A stretch of 64,000 nt of DNA, taken from the NCBI GenBank assembly GCA_043763625.1, contig JAYULL010000020.1, forward strand, positions 1-64,000. Direction: 5' to 3'. A model generated the notes under the pieces. It ran no database searches. It was not told the origin of the DNA and saw only the letters and a list, made by a program, of their open reading frames with translations. Both the position numbers and the translations under genes were made by a program. Shown piece after piece: positions 6,480 to 15,146 of this stretch. Positions within the stretch are counted from its first letter, which is position 1; every line of letters begins with the position of its first letter. Source of the stretch: Rubrolithibacter sp043763625. GTDB taxonomy: Bacteria > Bacteroidota > Bacteroidia > Sphingobacteriales > Sphingobacteriaceae.

Positions 6480-8312
6480 TTAAAACACCCTCACCCCCAC
6501 TTCCCAGCCCAGCCAACCGGTTACCGACTTATTGTAATTGAAAGTTTTATACCCCGATGCCGGAATACTCTGTTTGTACCCCTCGGCGGCAGGCTCGTTT
6601 GAAGTGTGGTAAGCGTTTAAAGCCGGGCCGGCAAAAAAACCGATGTATTTGTTTATTTGATAATTAAGGGGGAGTTTCAGTTTGCTTAGGTACGAGCGTT
6701 TATCAATATTACCGAAATACAAATACTGCGAAGTGAGTTCGGCATTCAAAACAAAATGTTTGTTAAATAAAAAGCGATGCCCTAAACCTAATCCTGCACC
6801 AAACAGTTTTGAGTTCTTGCGAAAATCGGCGCTCATTAAAATCATAGTATATAATTTATCCGTCCCGGTGCTGAGGGTTGCATTTGCAGTAAAAACCTCG
6901 TTGGCGGAAAGGGAAATATTATGATAGCCTTTCCTCACAAAATTAATAAGACCGATGCCGGCGCCCGAGGAAGTATCTGCAAGATTTATTAGACCGATTT
7001 GCAGTCCGCTGCTTTTTTTGGCGGCGTTTATCAATCCGATTTGAACCCCCTTTAAGCTTTTAGCATAATTAGATATCCCGCTGAGCTGAATACCTTCGAA
7101 GTCTTTTACAGCGTTGGTAATTCCGGCAATCTGAATTCCCCCGGCATCGCCTTTCACCAAATTGGCTATTCCGGATATTTGCACACCGGAAAAAGTTGCC
7201 GGAACGAGATTGGCTATTCCGGCAATCTCAATGCCTTTTACGTCTTTTTTGGTCACGTTTACAATTCCGCTTATTCCGACACCTGTCAAACTTCCTCCGG
7301 CATAATTCGAAATGCCGCCAACCTGTACGCCCCTCACATCCTTCAAAACTACATTCGAAATGCCGCCAATTTGTACTCCCGATACCTGGCCCCCTACTGT
7401 ATTAAATACCCCTGCTACTTGCACGTACTTAACATCTTTCTTATTGATGTTGAATAATCCGGCAATCTCAAAACCCTTTACGCCGGCAGTATATCCGCCT
7501 AAAGCGTTTAAAGAAAATTTGTTTACCACTTGAGAGCTGAACATACCGTGCGAACTTAAGCCCGGCGTTAAAGAAGCCTGAAACGGACTCTTGGCAAAAA
7601 ATCCTGAAATATTTACACTTTGTATCTTCTGACGTGAGGAAACAAAGAATCTTCCTAAAAAGGTGTTTTCTACCCGGTTGCCTTCCCCTTCGCCGGTATC
7701 ATCGTAAGCAGTATAAGTATTTTCCGGGTTTACTTTAACATCAGGCAAAAACGTAAAAGTGGTATCGCGATATAATTCTTTACTCGCTGTCAGCGGAACC
7801 ACTTGCAACCGGTTCTTCACTCGAATTTTAAAATACCCGTTGCGATCGGTTAAGGTTGATTGCAACAAAATTTTCTGATACACGCTTACGTCCTTGAGCT
7901 TGGCTTGGCTCTCTTCATCAACAACGTACCCGGTTATAGAGAAGATTCCCTTATCAACTTTAGTTTTTTCGGGAATGATGGTTAAGTGTTTAGGAGCGTA
8001 GCGCAAGATGATATAATTGCGAAAATCGCGATACTCGTATTTTCCTGCCAATACTTCGTCTAAAATTTCTTTTACCGTTTTATTTAAAGAAGTAACCGAA
8101 ACCAAGCTGTCGCCGTTTACAATGAGACTGTTGTAGGAAAAATAAAAGTTGCCTTTAGTACTGATTTCCGTTAAAACATCTTCGAGACGTTTATTTTCTG
8201 CTTTGAGAGGAATTTCTTTTGCAAGGTTTTGTGCTTGAGCGCTAACAGCTGAAAGAATGAAAATTACTGCAAGTAAACCGGGCTTCGCAAATCGAAAACA
8301 ATAGGCAAGCAT
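6480..8312 (-). CDS. STN-domain protein with surface-type repeats
   Basis: A 610-residue exported protein. Signal peptide about 1-27; STN domain about 34-104 (KRLEDVLTEISTKGNFYFSY...KEILDEVL); carboxypeptidase-regulatory-like domain about 123-195; repeats at about 278-458 with units like GVQIGGISN, GIEIAGIAN, GVQIGLINAA every 15-18 residues; then a C-terminal barrel-like region ending in VRVF. In Bacteroidota, STN normally sits at the front of TonB-dependent receptors and contacts a FecR anti-sigma factor. Here no plug or TonB barrel follows. The gene abuts the fecR stop codon, so FecR and this protein are likely one transcript and one signalling unit. Function beyond that is inferred. Confidence 0.85.
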   Translation of the reverse strand: MLAYCFRFAKPGLLAVIFILSAVSAQAQNLAKEIPLKAENKRLEDVLTEISTKGNFYFSYNSLIVNGDSLVSVTSLNKTVKEILDEVLAGKYEYRDFRNYIILRYAPKHLTIIPEKTKVDKGIFSITGYVVDEESQAKLKDVSVYQKILLQSTLTDRNGYFKIRVKNRLQVVPLTASKELYRDTTFTFLPDVKVNPENTYTAYDDTGEGEGNRVENTFLGRFFVSSRQKIQSVNISGFFAKSPFQASLTPGLSSHGMFSSQVVNKFSLNALGGYTAGVKGFEIAGLFNINKKDVKYVQVAGVFNTVGGQVSGVQIGGISNVVLKDVRGVQVGGISNYAGGSLTGVGISGIVNVTKKDVKGIEIAGIANLVPATFSGVQISGIANLVKGDAGGIQIAGITNAVKDFEGIQLSGISNYAKSLKGVQIGLINAAKKSSGLQIGLINLADTSSGAGIGLINFVRKGYHNISLSANEVFTANATLSTGTDKLYTMILMSADFRKNSKLFGAGLGLGHRFLFNKHFVLNAELTSQYLYFGNIDKRSYLSKLKLPLNYQINKYIGFFAGPALNAYHTSNEPAAEGYKQSIPASGYKTFNYNKSVTGWLGWEVGVRVF

Positions 8313-9287
8313 CTATTTCAAAATTATTTCATTGCCTCGCCGTTCAACTTTTACATCAATAGTAGAGCTGATTACCGAAACTATTTTATTTAAGGACTCT
8401 TCCTTGAAAGTTGTTGTAATCTTAAGATCGCGAATGGCGGGATTCTCAATGCTGATGTTTGAATTATAAGCTTCGTTCAACACCTCAACCAATTGCCACA
8501 AAGGCGTATTATCGGCAACAAATTCTTTAGTTCGATAATAGTTATAAAGCTTGCCGGAGTTTTCTTCTTTGAGCATCTTTTGGTTAGAACCGCTAATGGT
8601 AACTTGTTCGCCTTTTCGCAATTCAACCGCTTCGGTTTTGCCTGTTACTTTAACAATTCCGGTTTCTACAATTACTCGAGTTTGGTTTTGTTTCAATTTG
8701 ATGTTAAATGTTGTGCCTACAACCTGTACGTTTATTTTATCGGCTTTGATAACAAAAGGGTGATTTTTATCCCGAGCAACATTGAAAAATGCTTCGCCTC
8801 TTCGCAAATTTATGCTCCTTGTTGTCCCGACAAACCTTGCGGGATAAGCCAAGACCGTATTTTTATTTAAAGTAACCTGCGAACCGTCGGGCATAGTAAT
8901 TTCTTTGGTTTCGTTGCCGGTTTCAGCGAGTTGAATTGTAGGATCTCGATATTCGCGGTGAGCAAAATAACCAAGCAGGCCGACACTCATTACCAATACA
9001 ACAGTCGCCGCAATTTTCAGAAAGGAAATCCCGGAAGGCTTGAACGCTATTACTTTCGCCGTTTCCTTTTCGCTTCTTAATTGCTTGAATCGCTGCCAAG
9101 CTTGATCTTCATTGACCGGACTTACAGCTGCTAAAGTTGCGCTCGTTTCCCAAATAAGTTTAAAATCGCTCAGCTGCTTAGCATTCGCATCACTTTGCCC
9201 GAGCCATTCTTCAACTTGCCGGTCTTCGGACTCGTTACTTTCGCGGAGAATATATTTTATCAAGATGTCGTCGTTCATCTCCGTCAT
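8313..9287 (-). CDS. FecR family anti-sigma factor
   Basis: A 324-residue protein with an N-terminal cytoplasmic anti-sigma part (about 1-80), one membrane segment (about 87-108, ISFLKIAATVVLVMSVGLLG), a periplasmic FecR domain (about 115-225; RRGEAFFNVARDKNHPFVI, VVGTTFNIKL) and a DUF4974-type C-terminus (about 250-322). FecR proteins hold an ECF sigma factor and respond to an outer-membrane STN partner. The ATG overlaps the sigma stop codon as ATGA, and its stop directly precedes the STN gene, so the three are translationally coupled. The signal it senses is not evident. Confidence 0.95.
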   Translation of the reverse strand: MTEMNDDILIKYILRESNESEDRQVEEWLGQSDANAKQLSDFKLIWETSATLAAVSPVNEDQAWQRFKQLRSEKETAKVIAFKPSGISFLKIAATVVLVMSVGLLGYFAHREYRDPTIQLAETGNETKEITMPDGSQVTLNKNTVLAYPARFVGTTRSINLRRGEAFFNVARDKNHPFVIKADKINVQVVGTTFNIKLKQNQTRVIVETGIVKVTGKTEAVELRKGEQVTISGSNQKMLKEENSGKLYNYYRTKEFVADNTPLWQLVEVLNEAYNSNISIENPAIRDLKITTTFKEESLNKIVSVISSTIDVKVERRGNEIILK

Positions 9288-9877
9288 TTATTTTTAAACC
9301 AGAAGCTAAACGTTTTGAGCAAAATTACAATCAGCGGAAGAAAATCGACAAGCTTCAGCCGAAGCAGCTTCAATGCTTTTCCCATCTGATTTTCTACCGT
9401 TTTTATCGAAATCCCTAATTGGTCCGAAATCTCACGATACTTCAACTCTTCGAATCGGCTTATTTGGAATATCGTTCGGCAACCTTCAGGCAGTTCGTTT
9501 AAGGCTTCCTGCAACTTTTCTTGCAACTGCGAATGCACCAAGTTTTCGTCGGGGTTACCCGATTCATCAATCGAAGTGTAGGCAACATAATCACGATGAG
9601 CCGATTTCACCTTTTCGTGCTTGATATGATTCAAACACATATTGTGCACCCACTTATACAGATAAGCTTTAAGCGAGGTATCAAACTGCATCTCCTTTCT
9701 TTTCTCCCACAACTTTAAAAACATATTTTGCACAATTTCTTCCCCGATAACCTCATCCCTAAGCATTACTGCAGCATAAGCATGCAAGGCTTTAAAATGC
9801 GCCTTAAAAACCTGCTCGAAGCCTGCTTCGTCAATGATATTAATCGAGGTAATATGTGCGGATTGCTTTTCTTCCAC
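9284..9877 (-). CDS. ECF RNA polymerase sigma factor, FecI type
   Basis: A 197-residue sigma-70 family protein. Region 2 lies at about 20-90 (VIGEEIVQNMFLKLWEKR and KAYLYKWVHNMCLNHIK), region 4 at about 125-180 (LNELPEGCRTIFQISRFEEL, YREISDQLGISIKTVENQM). It heads the operon sigma-fecR-STN and overlaps fecR by four bases. A bipartite site at 9917-9947, repeated upstream of the 5507 gene, fits autoregulation. A TAnnTTTG-type -7 element (9895-9902) is also present, so basal transcription from the housekeeping sigma is possible. The C-terminus carries a hydrophobic stretch (VDFLPLIVILLKTFSFWF), unusual for a sigma factor. Confidence 0.95.
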   Translation of the reverse strand: MEEKQSAHITSINIIDEAGFEQVFKAHFKALHAYAAVMLRDEVIGEEIVQNMFLKLWEKRKEMQFDTSLKAYLYKWVHNMCLNHIKHEKVKSAHRDYVAYTSIDESGNPDENLVHSQLQEKLQEALNELPEGCRTIFQISRFEELKYREISDQLGISIKTVENQMGKALKLLRLKLVDFLPLIVILLKTFSFWFKNK

Positions 9878-9894
9878 GCGGGATTTTTCGTCCC

Positions 9895-9902
9895 CAAATA
9901 TA
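9895..9902 (-). promoter_or_regulatory. Candidate -7 element upstream of the ECF sigma gene
   Basis: TATATTTG on the minus strand, 17 bases before the ATG, matches the Bacteroidota TAnnTTTG element. No TTTG -33 element is seen at the usual distance. Confidence 0.35.
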
Positions 9903-9916
9903 AATCAATTATACAT

Positions 9917-9947
9917 TGAGACACCTAATTTACCTTTCACCCCTACG
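9917..9947 (-). promoter_or_regulatory. Putative ECF-sigma promoter of the sigma-fecR-STN operon
   Basis: On the minus strand: CGTAGGGGT (9939-9947), 13 bases, GGTGTCTCA (9917-9925). It has the same half-sites and spacing as the site at 5526-5556. It lies about 40 bases upstream of the sigma start codon, as expected for autoregulation. Confidence 0.65.
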
Positions 9948-9955
9948 CCCTAAAT

Positions 9956-9991
9956 AAAAAAAGCAGCACGTTTTACTGTACTGCTTTTTTT
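9956..9991 (-). terminator. Terminator of the PQQ dehydrogenase gene
   Basis: An 11-bp perfect stem (AAAAAAAGCAG at 9956-9966 with CTGCTTTTTTT at 9981-9991) lies 15 bases past the stop codon at 10007. On the minus strand it ends in a T-run. Confidence 0.8.
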
Positions 9992-10006
9992 TGCTTTCAG
10001 CAAAGG

Positions 10007-12706
10007 CTATTCAAATCGTATCCAATCTAAATCTACTGTATTCCAAATATCAGCTTGCTTACTATCCGCTGCTTTATAAACGATATATAAATCATGTTTG
10101 CCGATAGCGGGATTTATGGACACCGATACAGGTTTGCCCGCTTTTTCACTATCGCTTCCAACGGGAGACTTTGTATCGAAGACATTTTTATCGAAGTTAA
10201 GTGTACTTACTACAGGTCCGGTAGGCGATCCGGTATGCAACTCGAACTTTCCCGAAAGCCTAGAAGCGTAGGCATACCAAACACGTTTCAGATTAGATAA
10301 ATCAATATTTTTAAACAGGATGTAACTTTCATCACTGCTGAACTTCATCAGTTGGTGATTAAATTTAGCTACATCTTTATAGTCGTCGCAATCAACCGCT
10401 TTAATTTTCGGATTACGAATTAAAAACATTTTCCGGTTACTTTGAGGGCCGGTTCCCACCGCTCCGTTATCCTTATAAGCAACCGTAAAAAGATAGCTGT
10501 CAGTAGTGCCGCTTGCCGGAATAAAGCTTCCATTTACCGGCTTTCTGTTTTTTACCGTTCCTTCTTTTGCTATACTCAAAATGTATTTCACCATTTCAGC
10601 AGCTTCTTCCTTCTTTAGTTGCGGGTGTGCCGACATGGGCACTTGGCCCCAGTTTCCGTTGCCGCCTTTGATAATTTTTAGAGCAAGTTTCTCGATGTTT
10701 ACCGGGCTTTCGGAATACTTTGCCGAAATCATTTTGAAGCTCGGGCCCACCGATTTTTTCTCTTTATCGTGGCAAGCTTTGCAATCGCTGCGGTTAATTA
10801 ACTCTAAACCGGGATGAAAATAAGCTTGTGCTGCTTTTGCCGTGTTTTGATGAACAAAAGTAAGATCGGTCCCCATATCAAGCTTATCTAATGTAACCAT
10901 CACTTTTGCCGGATTTATTTTTCCGTTTTCCAAGCTTCCGTCTTCTTTGTCGCGAACGCTTACTTTATAATTTACCGGTTTCCCGGGAAAATAAAAGCTT
11001 TGATTTCCGGCGAGCTTTAAATCAATAGTCGGCTTTTCGTTGCCGGCCTCAATTTTAATAATTTGTGTTGATATTTCGTTGTTACTATCGGTTACTTGCA
11101 GTTTTACAAGGTGGTTTCCGGGCTTTGTAAATGTATGTTCGCTTGTTATGCCCTCAGTTTTTATTCCTTTGGCGGTATCATAGATCCAAGCATATTTCAA
11201 ATGGTCGCCTCTATCGTTATCATAAGAGTCGGCAGCAGAGAATTTCACTTTTAAAGGCACCGCTCCTACCGGTTTGTCTGCTTTAATCATTGCTACCGGC
11301 GGCCTGTTGCCTTCATTGTATTCAATTCTTACCAACCGGGCATTTTTGTTTTGTGCAAACCAAAACGTGCCGTACTCCAGCACATACAATGCACCGTCGG
11401 GCCCGAAATCTAAATCAATCGGATGATCAAATTTTTCTGAAGGCATAAAGCGTTCTATCTTCACCGGCTTTCCCTCCTTATCCATTGTAACTACGTTTAT
11501 CCAGTCTCTCATCCATTCGGCAATAAACAATTTGCCTGAAAAGTAATCGGGAAACTTATTTGAAGCCTTTTTATCCGGCGAAGCCGAATACATTTCGGAA
11601 TAATAAACCGGACCTATAATCGGAGACTTACCGCCTGTACCTAAGTTTTCGAACTGTTTAGATTCCTCGTACGAATACCAAATAAAAGCGCTTTGTGGAG
11701 CGGGAAGCTCCTTACTGCCGGTATTATTTTTTGAGTCGTTTGTCGGATGTTGAACCTCGAAGAAAGGACCGATCTTACCGGTAGCAAAATCAAAATCAGC
11801 GTAAGGTCGGTTGTCGCCGGCAAAATACGGCCACCCGAAAAAACCGGCCTTTTTAGCTTGATGAAATTCATCGTAACTGATAGGGCCGCGAGAAGGATTA
11901 TCTTCGGTGTTCTGACCCACATCTCCCCAATACAAGAACCCTGTCTTTTGATCTACCGAAACTCTGTACGGGTTGCGGCAGCCCATTGCATAAATTTCAG
12001 GTTTACCCTTTGAACCGTCCTTCGGGAAAAGGTTTCCTTCCGGGATCAAATAGGTTCCGTCCGGTTCCGGCTTTATCCGCAAAACTTTTCCTCGTAAATC
12101 GTTTGTATTTCCGGCGGTTCGTTGTGCGTCCCAATATTCACGTCCCGGTCGCTCGTCAATCGAATTGAAGTATCCGGGATTATGCGGATTCGTATTATCT
12201 CCTACTGCGATATAAAGTGTTTTATCCGGACCGAACGCTAAAGAACCTGCCGAATGACAACATTCTTTGCGTTGAGTAGGAATTTCGATCAGTACTTTCT
12301 CCGACCTTAAATCAATACTATCTCCGGCAAGTGTAAACCTTGATACCCGTTGCATTTCTTTATTGCCCGGGGGCGAATAAAACAGATAAAAAAAGTTATT
12401 TACATTAAAGTCAGGATCTAAAGTGAGGCCCAAAAGTCCGTCTTCAAGATCATGAAAAACCGGCAAGACGGTAAGTGTTTTAACGTTGGCGGTCGCCGGA
12501 TCGAAAAGCTTTAATGCGCCTTTACGTTCAATGAAAAGAACTCTTCCCTCCGGCAATACGGCGAGCTCCATGGGCTCGTCTAAATTTGAAGCTAATTCAA
12601 CTTTTCGAAAACGATTCTCCTCAGGCGTTTGGTTTTGCCCTTTAAGAACAACGCAAAAATTTAAAAAGAAGAAACCGGTTAAAATAAGATTTTTACAAAG
12701 GTTCAT
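10007..12706 (-). CDS. PQQ-type sugar dehydrogenase / PKD / cytochrome c fusion
   Basis: About 899 residues from the ATG at 12704-12706; an upstream TTG/ATG-type extension to 12742 would mask the signal peptide (MNLCKNLILTGFFFLNF...). Approximate order: glucose/sorbosone dehydrogenase-like beta-propeller (30-460; ECCHSAGSLAFGPD, GDNTNPHNPGYFN, GCRNPYRVSVD, LDFGPDGALYVLEYG), PKD domain (470-560), monohaem cytochrome c with CKACH (about 650-720), and a C-terminal carbohydrate-binding-like beta domain (730-899). The expected role is periplasmic oxidation of a sugar or polyol, with electrons passed to the fused haem. The substrate cannot be told from sequence. It is monocistronic, with its own terminator. 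Confidence 0.85.
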   Translation of the reverse strand: MNLCKNLILTGFFFLNFCVVLKGQNQTPEENRFRKVELASNLDEPMELAVLPEGRVLFIERKGALKLFDPATANVKTLTVLPVFHDLEDGLLGLTLDPDFNVNNFFYLFYSPPGNKEMQRVSRFTLAGDSIDLRSEKVLIEIPTQRKECCHSAGSLAFGPDKTLYIAVGDNTNPHNPGYFNSIDERPGREYWDAQRTAGNTNDLRGKVLRIKPEPDGTYLIPEGNLFPKDGSKGKPEIYAMGCRNPYRVSVDQKTGFLYWGDVGQNTEDNPSRGPISYDEFHQAKKAGFFGWPYFAGDNRPYADFDFATGKIGPFFEVQHPTNDSKNNTGSKELPAPQSAFIWYSYEESKQFENLGTGGKSPIIGPVYYSEMYSASPDKKASNKFPDYFSGKLFIAEWMRDWINVVTMDKEGKPVKIERFMPSEKFDHPIDLDFGPDGALYVLEYGTFWFAQNKNARLVRIEYNEGNRPPVAMIKADKPVGAVPLKVKFSAADSYDNDRGDHLKYAWIYDTAKGIKTEGITSEHTFTKPGNHLVKLQVTDSNNEISTQIIKIEAGNEKPTIDLKLAGNQSFYFPGKPVNYKVSVRDKEDGSLENGKINPAKVMVTLDKLDMGTDLTFVHQNTAKAAQAYFHPGLELINRSDCKACHDKEKKSVGPSFKMISAKYSESPVNIEKLALKIIKGGNGNWGQVPMSAHPQLKKEEAAEMVKYILSIAKEGTVKNRKPVNGSFIPASGTTDSYLFTVAYKDNGAVGTGPQSNRKMFLIRNPKIKAVDCDDYKDVAKFNHQLMKFSSDESYILFKNIDLSNLKRVWYAYASRLSGKFELHTGSPTGPVVSTLNFDKNVFDTKSPVGSDSEKAGKPVSVSINPAIGKHDLYIVYKAADSKQADIWNTVDLDWIRFE

Positions 12707-13342
12707 AATTCGGGTTAAACCTCCAAAATAAGGATAAACCAAACACTAAGCCTACTACTTTTCTGCGTTTTTTTAGTAGTTTTCTTGCCGTGCTTAGAGC
12801 CGGATAGGAGAATTGTTAGCCGTTTTTACTATTTCCTTTATGGCGTCGTCCGGTTGCTTGACTACAATTTCCAACAAGTTGAGGTATTATTGATTAACTG
12901 TGGGTTTCTCCTCTTTAATTAACTTCATTAAGCCTTTTATTGTAGAATCCGGCCCCCGAATTTGGTGCGACTGAATTTTAGAAATCTCTTTGAGCCGGCT
13001 GTTCTGTGCAATAAACTATCCTTAAACTCGCTCTCCTTGTCATCAAACATTTGCCTTTGTTGCTGAATAACTTGAGGGCTTAAAAAGACATGTTCTGAGA
13101 AAACCGAACGGCTTAAAAATAGAGCGCCCTCCAAACGGGGAGGATGGAGGACACTCAAACTAACCAATTATAAACCTACTGTTTATACCCGTATCGGTAA
13201 AAGGTAACCCGAGAATTTTAATATTTTAATTTAATTTCTATAAAGTCTATCTCCGGCTGCCGAAAGCCTGTCGCTCAAAAAATCTAAATCTTTTAGAAAA
13301 CACGTTTTGAGGGTTATAACTTAGCGAGATAATTTTAAAAAC
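12707..13342. other. Intergenic region with a decayed gene
   Basis: No intact gene is credible in these 636 bases. The minus strand at 12794-13009 holds the PAS/HisKA-like relic; the rest up to the M3 peptidase gene shows no gene, RNA or clear promoter. A 76-codon minus-strand frame (12937-13167) overlaps the relic in the wrong frame and is not called. Confidence 0.5.
12794..13009 (-). pseudogene. Relic of a PAS/HisKA-like sensor protein
   Basis: Reading the minus strand from 13009 gives AQNSRLKEISKIQSHQIRGP, then STIKGLMKLIKEEK, a TAA stop, and YLNLLEIVVKQPDDAIKEIV to a stop at 12794-12796. This closely follows the pattern LKEIAWIQSHxVRAPLAxIxGL...LLxxSxxxLDxxIxxIV, seen at the C-terminal end of PAS-containing sensors in sphingobacteria. 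The in-frame stop, a TAG just upstream of the block and the absence of an intact PAS domain show it is decayed. Sequence upstream to about 13170 is open in another frame (76 codons) but not recognisable. Confidence 0.55.
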
Positions 13343-15049
13343 ATGATAACTAAAAAACCCAGAGTATTTGTACCTGAAAATTTAGAGATTACTTGGGAAA
13401 ATCTTGAACCCTTATTTACCGAGCTTAAAGGGAGAGAAATTTTATCGGCAGCTGATTTAGAAGGTTGGTTGCAAAACCGAAGCGAGCTGGAAGCTGTATT
13501 GGAAGAAGACTTCGCTTGGCGATATATTCGAATGACTTGCGATACAACAAATGAGAAACTACTTCAAGACTTTCAATACTTTGCTACCGAGATCGAACCC
13601 AAAATTGCCCCGATAGCAAACGACTTGAATAAGAAGTTCATTGAAAGCGCTTTTGCAGGCGACTTGGATCAAGAAAAATATTTTGTTTACAACCGCGGAA
13701 TCAAAAAAGCTTTGGAGCTGTTCCGTGAGGAAAATGTGCCGCTCCAAACTCAAATACAACTGGAACAGCAAAAATATCAAGCTATTACCGGTTCAATGAG
13801 CGTGACCCTAAACGGACAGGAATACACCCTGGAACAAGCTTCAGCATTTTTAAAAGATACAAATAGAAACTTGCGGCAACAAGCTTGGGAAGCAATTACT
13901 GAAAGACGTCTTCAGGATAAAGATAAACTCGACGAACTTTTTAACGGACTGTTAAACCTAAGACATGAGGTAGCTTTAAATGCCGGATTTGAAAATTTTC
14001 GTGATTACATGTTTCAAGCCTTGGGAAGATTTGACTATACCGCTCAAGATTGTATTGATTTTCATCAAGCCATTGAACAAGAAATTGTACCGATATTGAA
14101 AGAACTGGCAGAAATCCGCCGAGAAGCTTTACAATTTAACGCGTTAAAACCTTGGGATACAGAAGTAGACATTTCGGGCAAACCGGCGTTAAAGCCGTTT
14201 AATAGCGGAGAAGAACTGATTGAAAAATCTATTCAATGCTTTAAAGGTTTAAATCCCTATATCGGCGAGCGTTTAGAAATTATGAAAACCAACGGACTTT
14301 TTGATGTAGAAAGTCGTAAAGGAAAAGCGCCGGGAGGCTATAATTATCCGCTTGCCGAAACCGGGGCCCCGTTTATTTTTATGAACTCTGCCAATACCTT
14401 CAGGGATTTAACTACAATGGTTCACGAGGGAGGGCACGCGGTTCACACTTTTATTTCTTCCGATTTAGAGCTTAACGATTTTAAGCACTGCCCATCGGAA
14501 GTGGCTGAACTTGCCTCGATGAGTATGGAGTTGATTTCTATGGATAAGTGGGACGTTTTTTTTGATAATGAGGCAGATCTAAAACGTGCTAAACGCGACC
14601 AATTGAAAGATGTATTAAAAACCTTGCCCTGGGTTGCAGTAGTTGACTCATTTCAGCATTGGATTTATACCCATCCAAAACACGCTATCGAAGAGCGAAA
14701 GCAAGCTTGGAATGAAATATTCGGGCGGTTTGGTGCCGGGTTTGTAGATTGGAACAATCTCGAAGAAGCCCGAGAAAATCTTTGGCAGAAACAGCTTCAT
14801 ATTTTTGAAGTTCCGTTTTACTACATTGAGTATGCTATTGCACAATTAGGCGCTGTTGCTGTTTGGAAAAACTATAAACAGAATCCCGAAAAGGGTTTAA
14901 ACCAATACCTTGAGGCCCTAGAATTAGGCTATACCAAAACCATAAAAGAAATTTACGAAACTGCAGGAATACGATTTGACTTCAGCGCCGCCTACATTGA
15001 AGAACTTGCAGAATTTATTAAGCAAGAGATTGCTAAGCTTCAAGATTAA
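13343..15049 (+). CDS. M3 family oligoendopeptidase
   Basis: A 568-residue zinc metallopeptidase of the M3 (oligoendopeptidase F/thimet) family. The zinc site HEGGH is at 361-365 (TTMVHEGGHAVHTF) and the downstream glutamate-bearing segment PSEVAEL at about 384-390. No signal peptide is seen, so it acts on short peptides in the cytoplasm. The length is typical of PepF-like enzymes. It stands alone: the exported-protein gene downstream begins about 100 bases later. Family assignment is firm; precise peptide preference is unknown. Confidence 0.95.
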   Translation: MITKKPRVFVPENLEITWENLEPLFTELKGREILSAADLEGWLQNRSELEAVLEEDFAWRYIRMTCDTTNEKLLQDFQYFATEIEPKIAPIANDLNKKFIESAFAGDLDQEKYFVYNRGIKKALELFREENVPLQTQIQLEQQKYQAITGSMSVTLNGQEYTLEQASAFLKDTNRNLRQQAWEAITERRLQDKDKLDELFNGLLNLRHEVALNAGFENFRDYMFQALGRFDYTAQDCIDFHQAIEQEIVPILKELAEIRREALQFNALKPWDTEVDISGKPALKPFNSGEELIEKSIQCFKGLNPYIGERLEIMKTNGLFDVESRKGKAPGGYNYPLAETGAPFIFMNSANTFRDLTTMVHEGGHAVHTFISSDLELNDFKHCPSEVAELASMSMELISMDKWDVFFDNEADLKRAKRDQLKDVLKTLPWVAVVDSFQHWIYTHPKHAIEERKQAWNEIFGRFGAGFVDWNNLEEARENLWQKQLHIFEVPFYYIEYAIAQLGAVAVWKNYKQNPEKGLNQYLEALELGYTKTIKEIYETAGIRFDFSAAYIEELAEFIKQEIAKLQD

Positions 15050-15146
15050 GTTTGGGACAGCTAGAGTAAAAACTTTTTTACATTTCTGAGAGTTATGGTA
15101 AACAAATCAAGTCGAGAAAAAATCCGCCTTTTAAACTGCTTTTACC

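Noticed and set aside
12937..13167. 76-codon minus-strand ORF
   Set aside because: It overlaps the PAS/HisKA-like relic in a different frame and shows no protein-like pattern.
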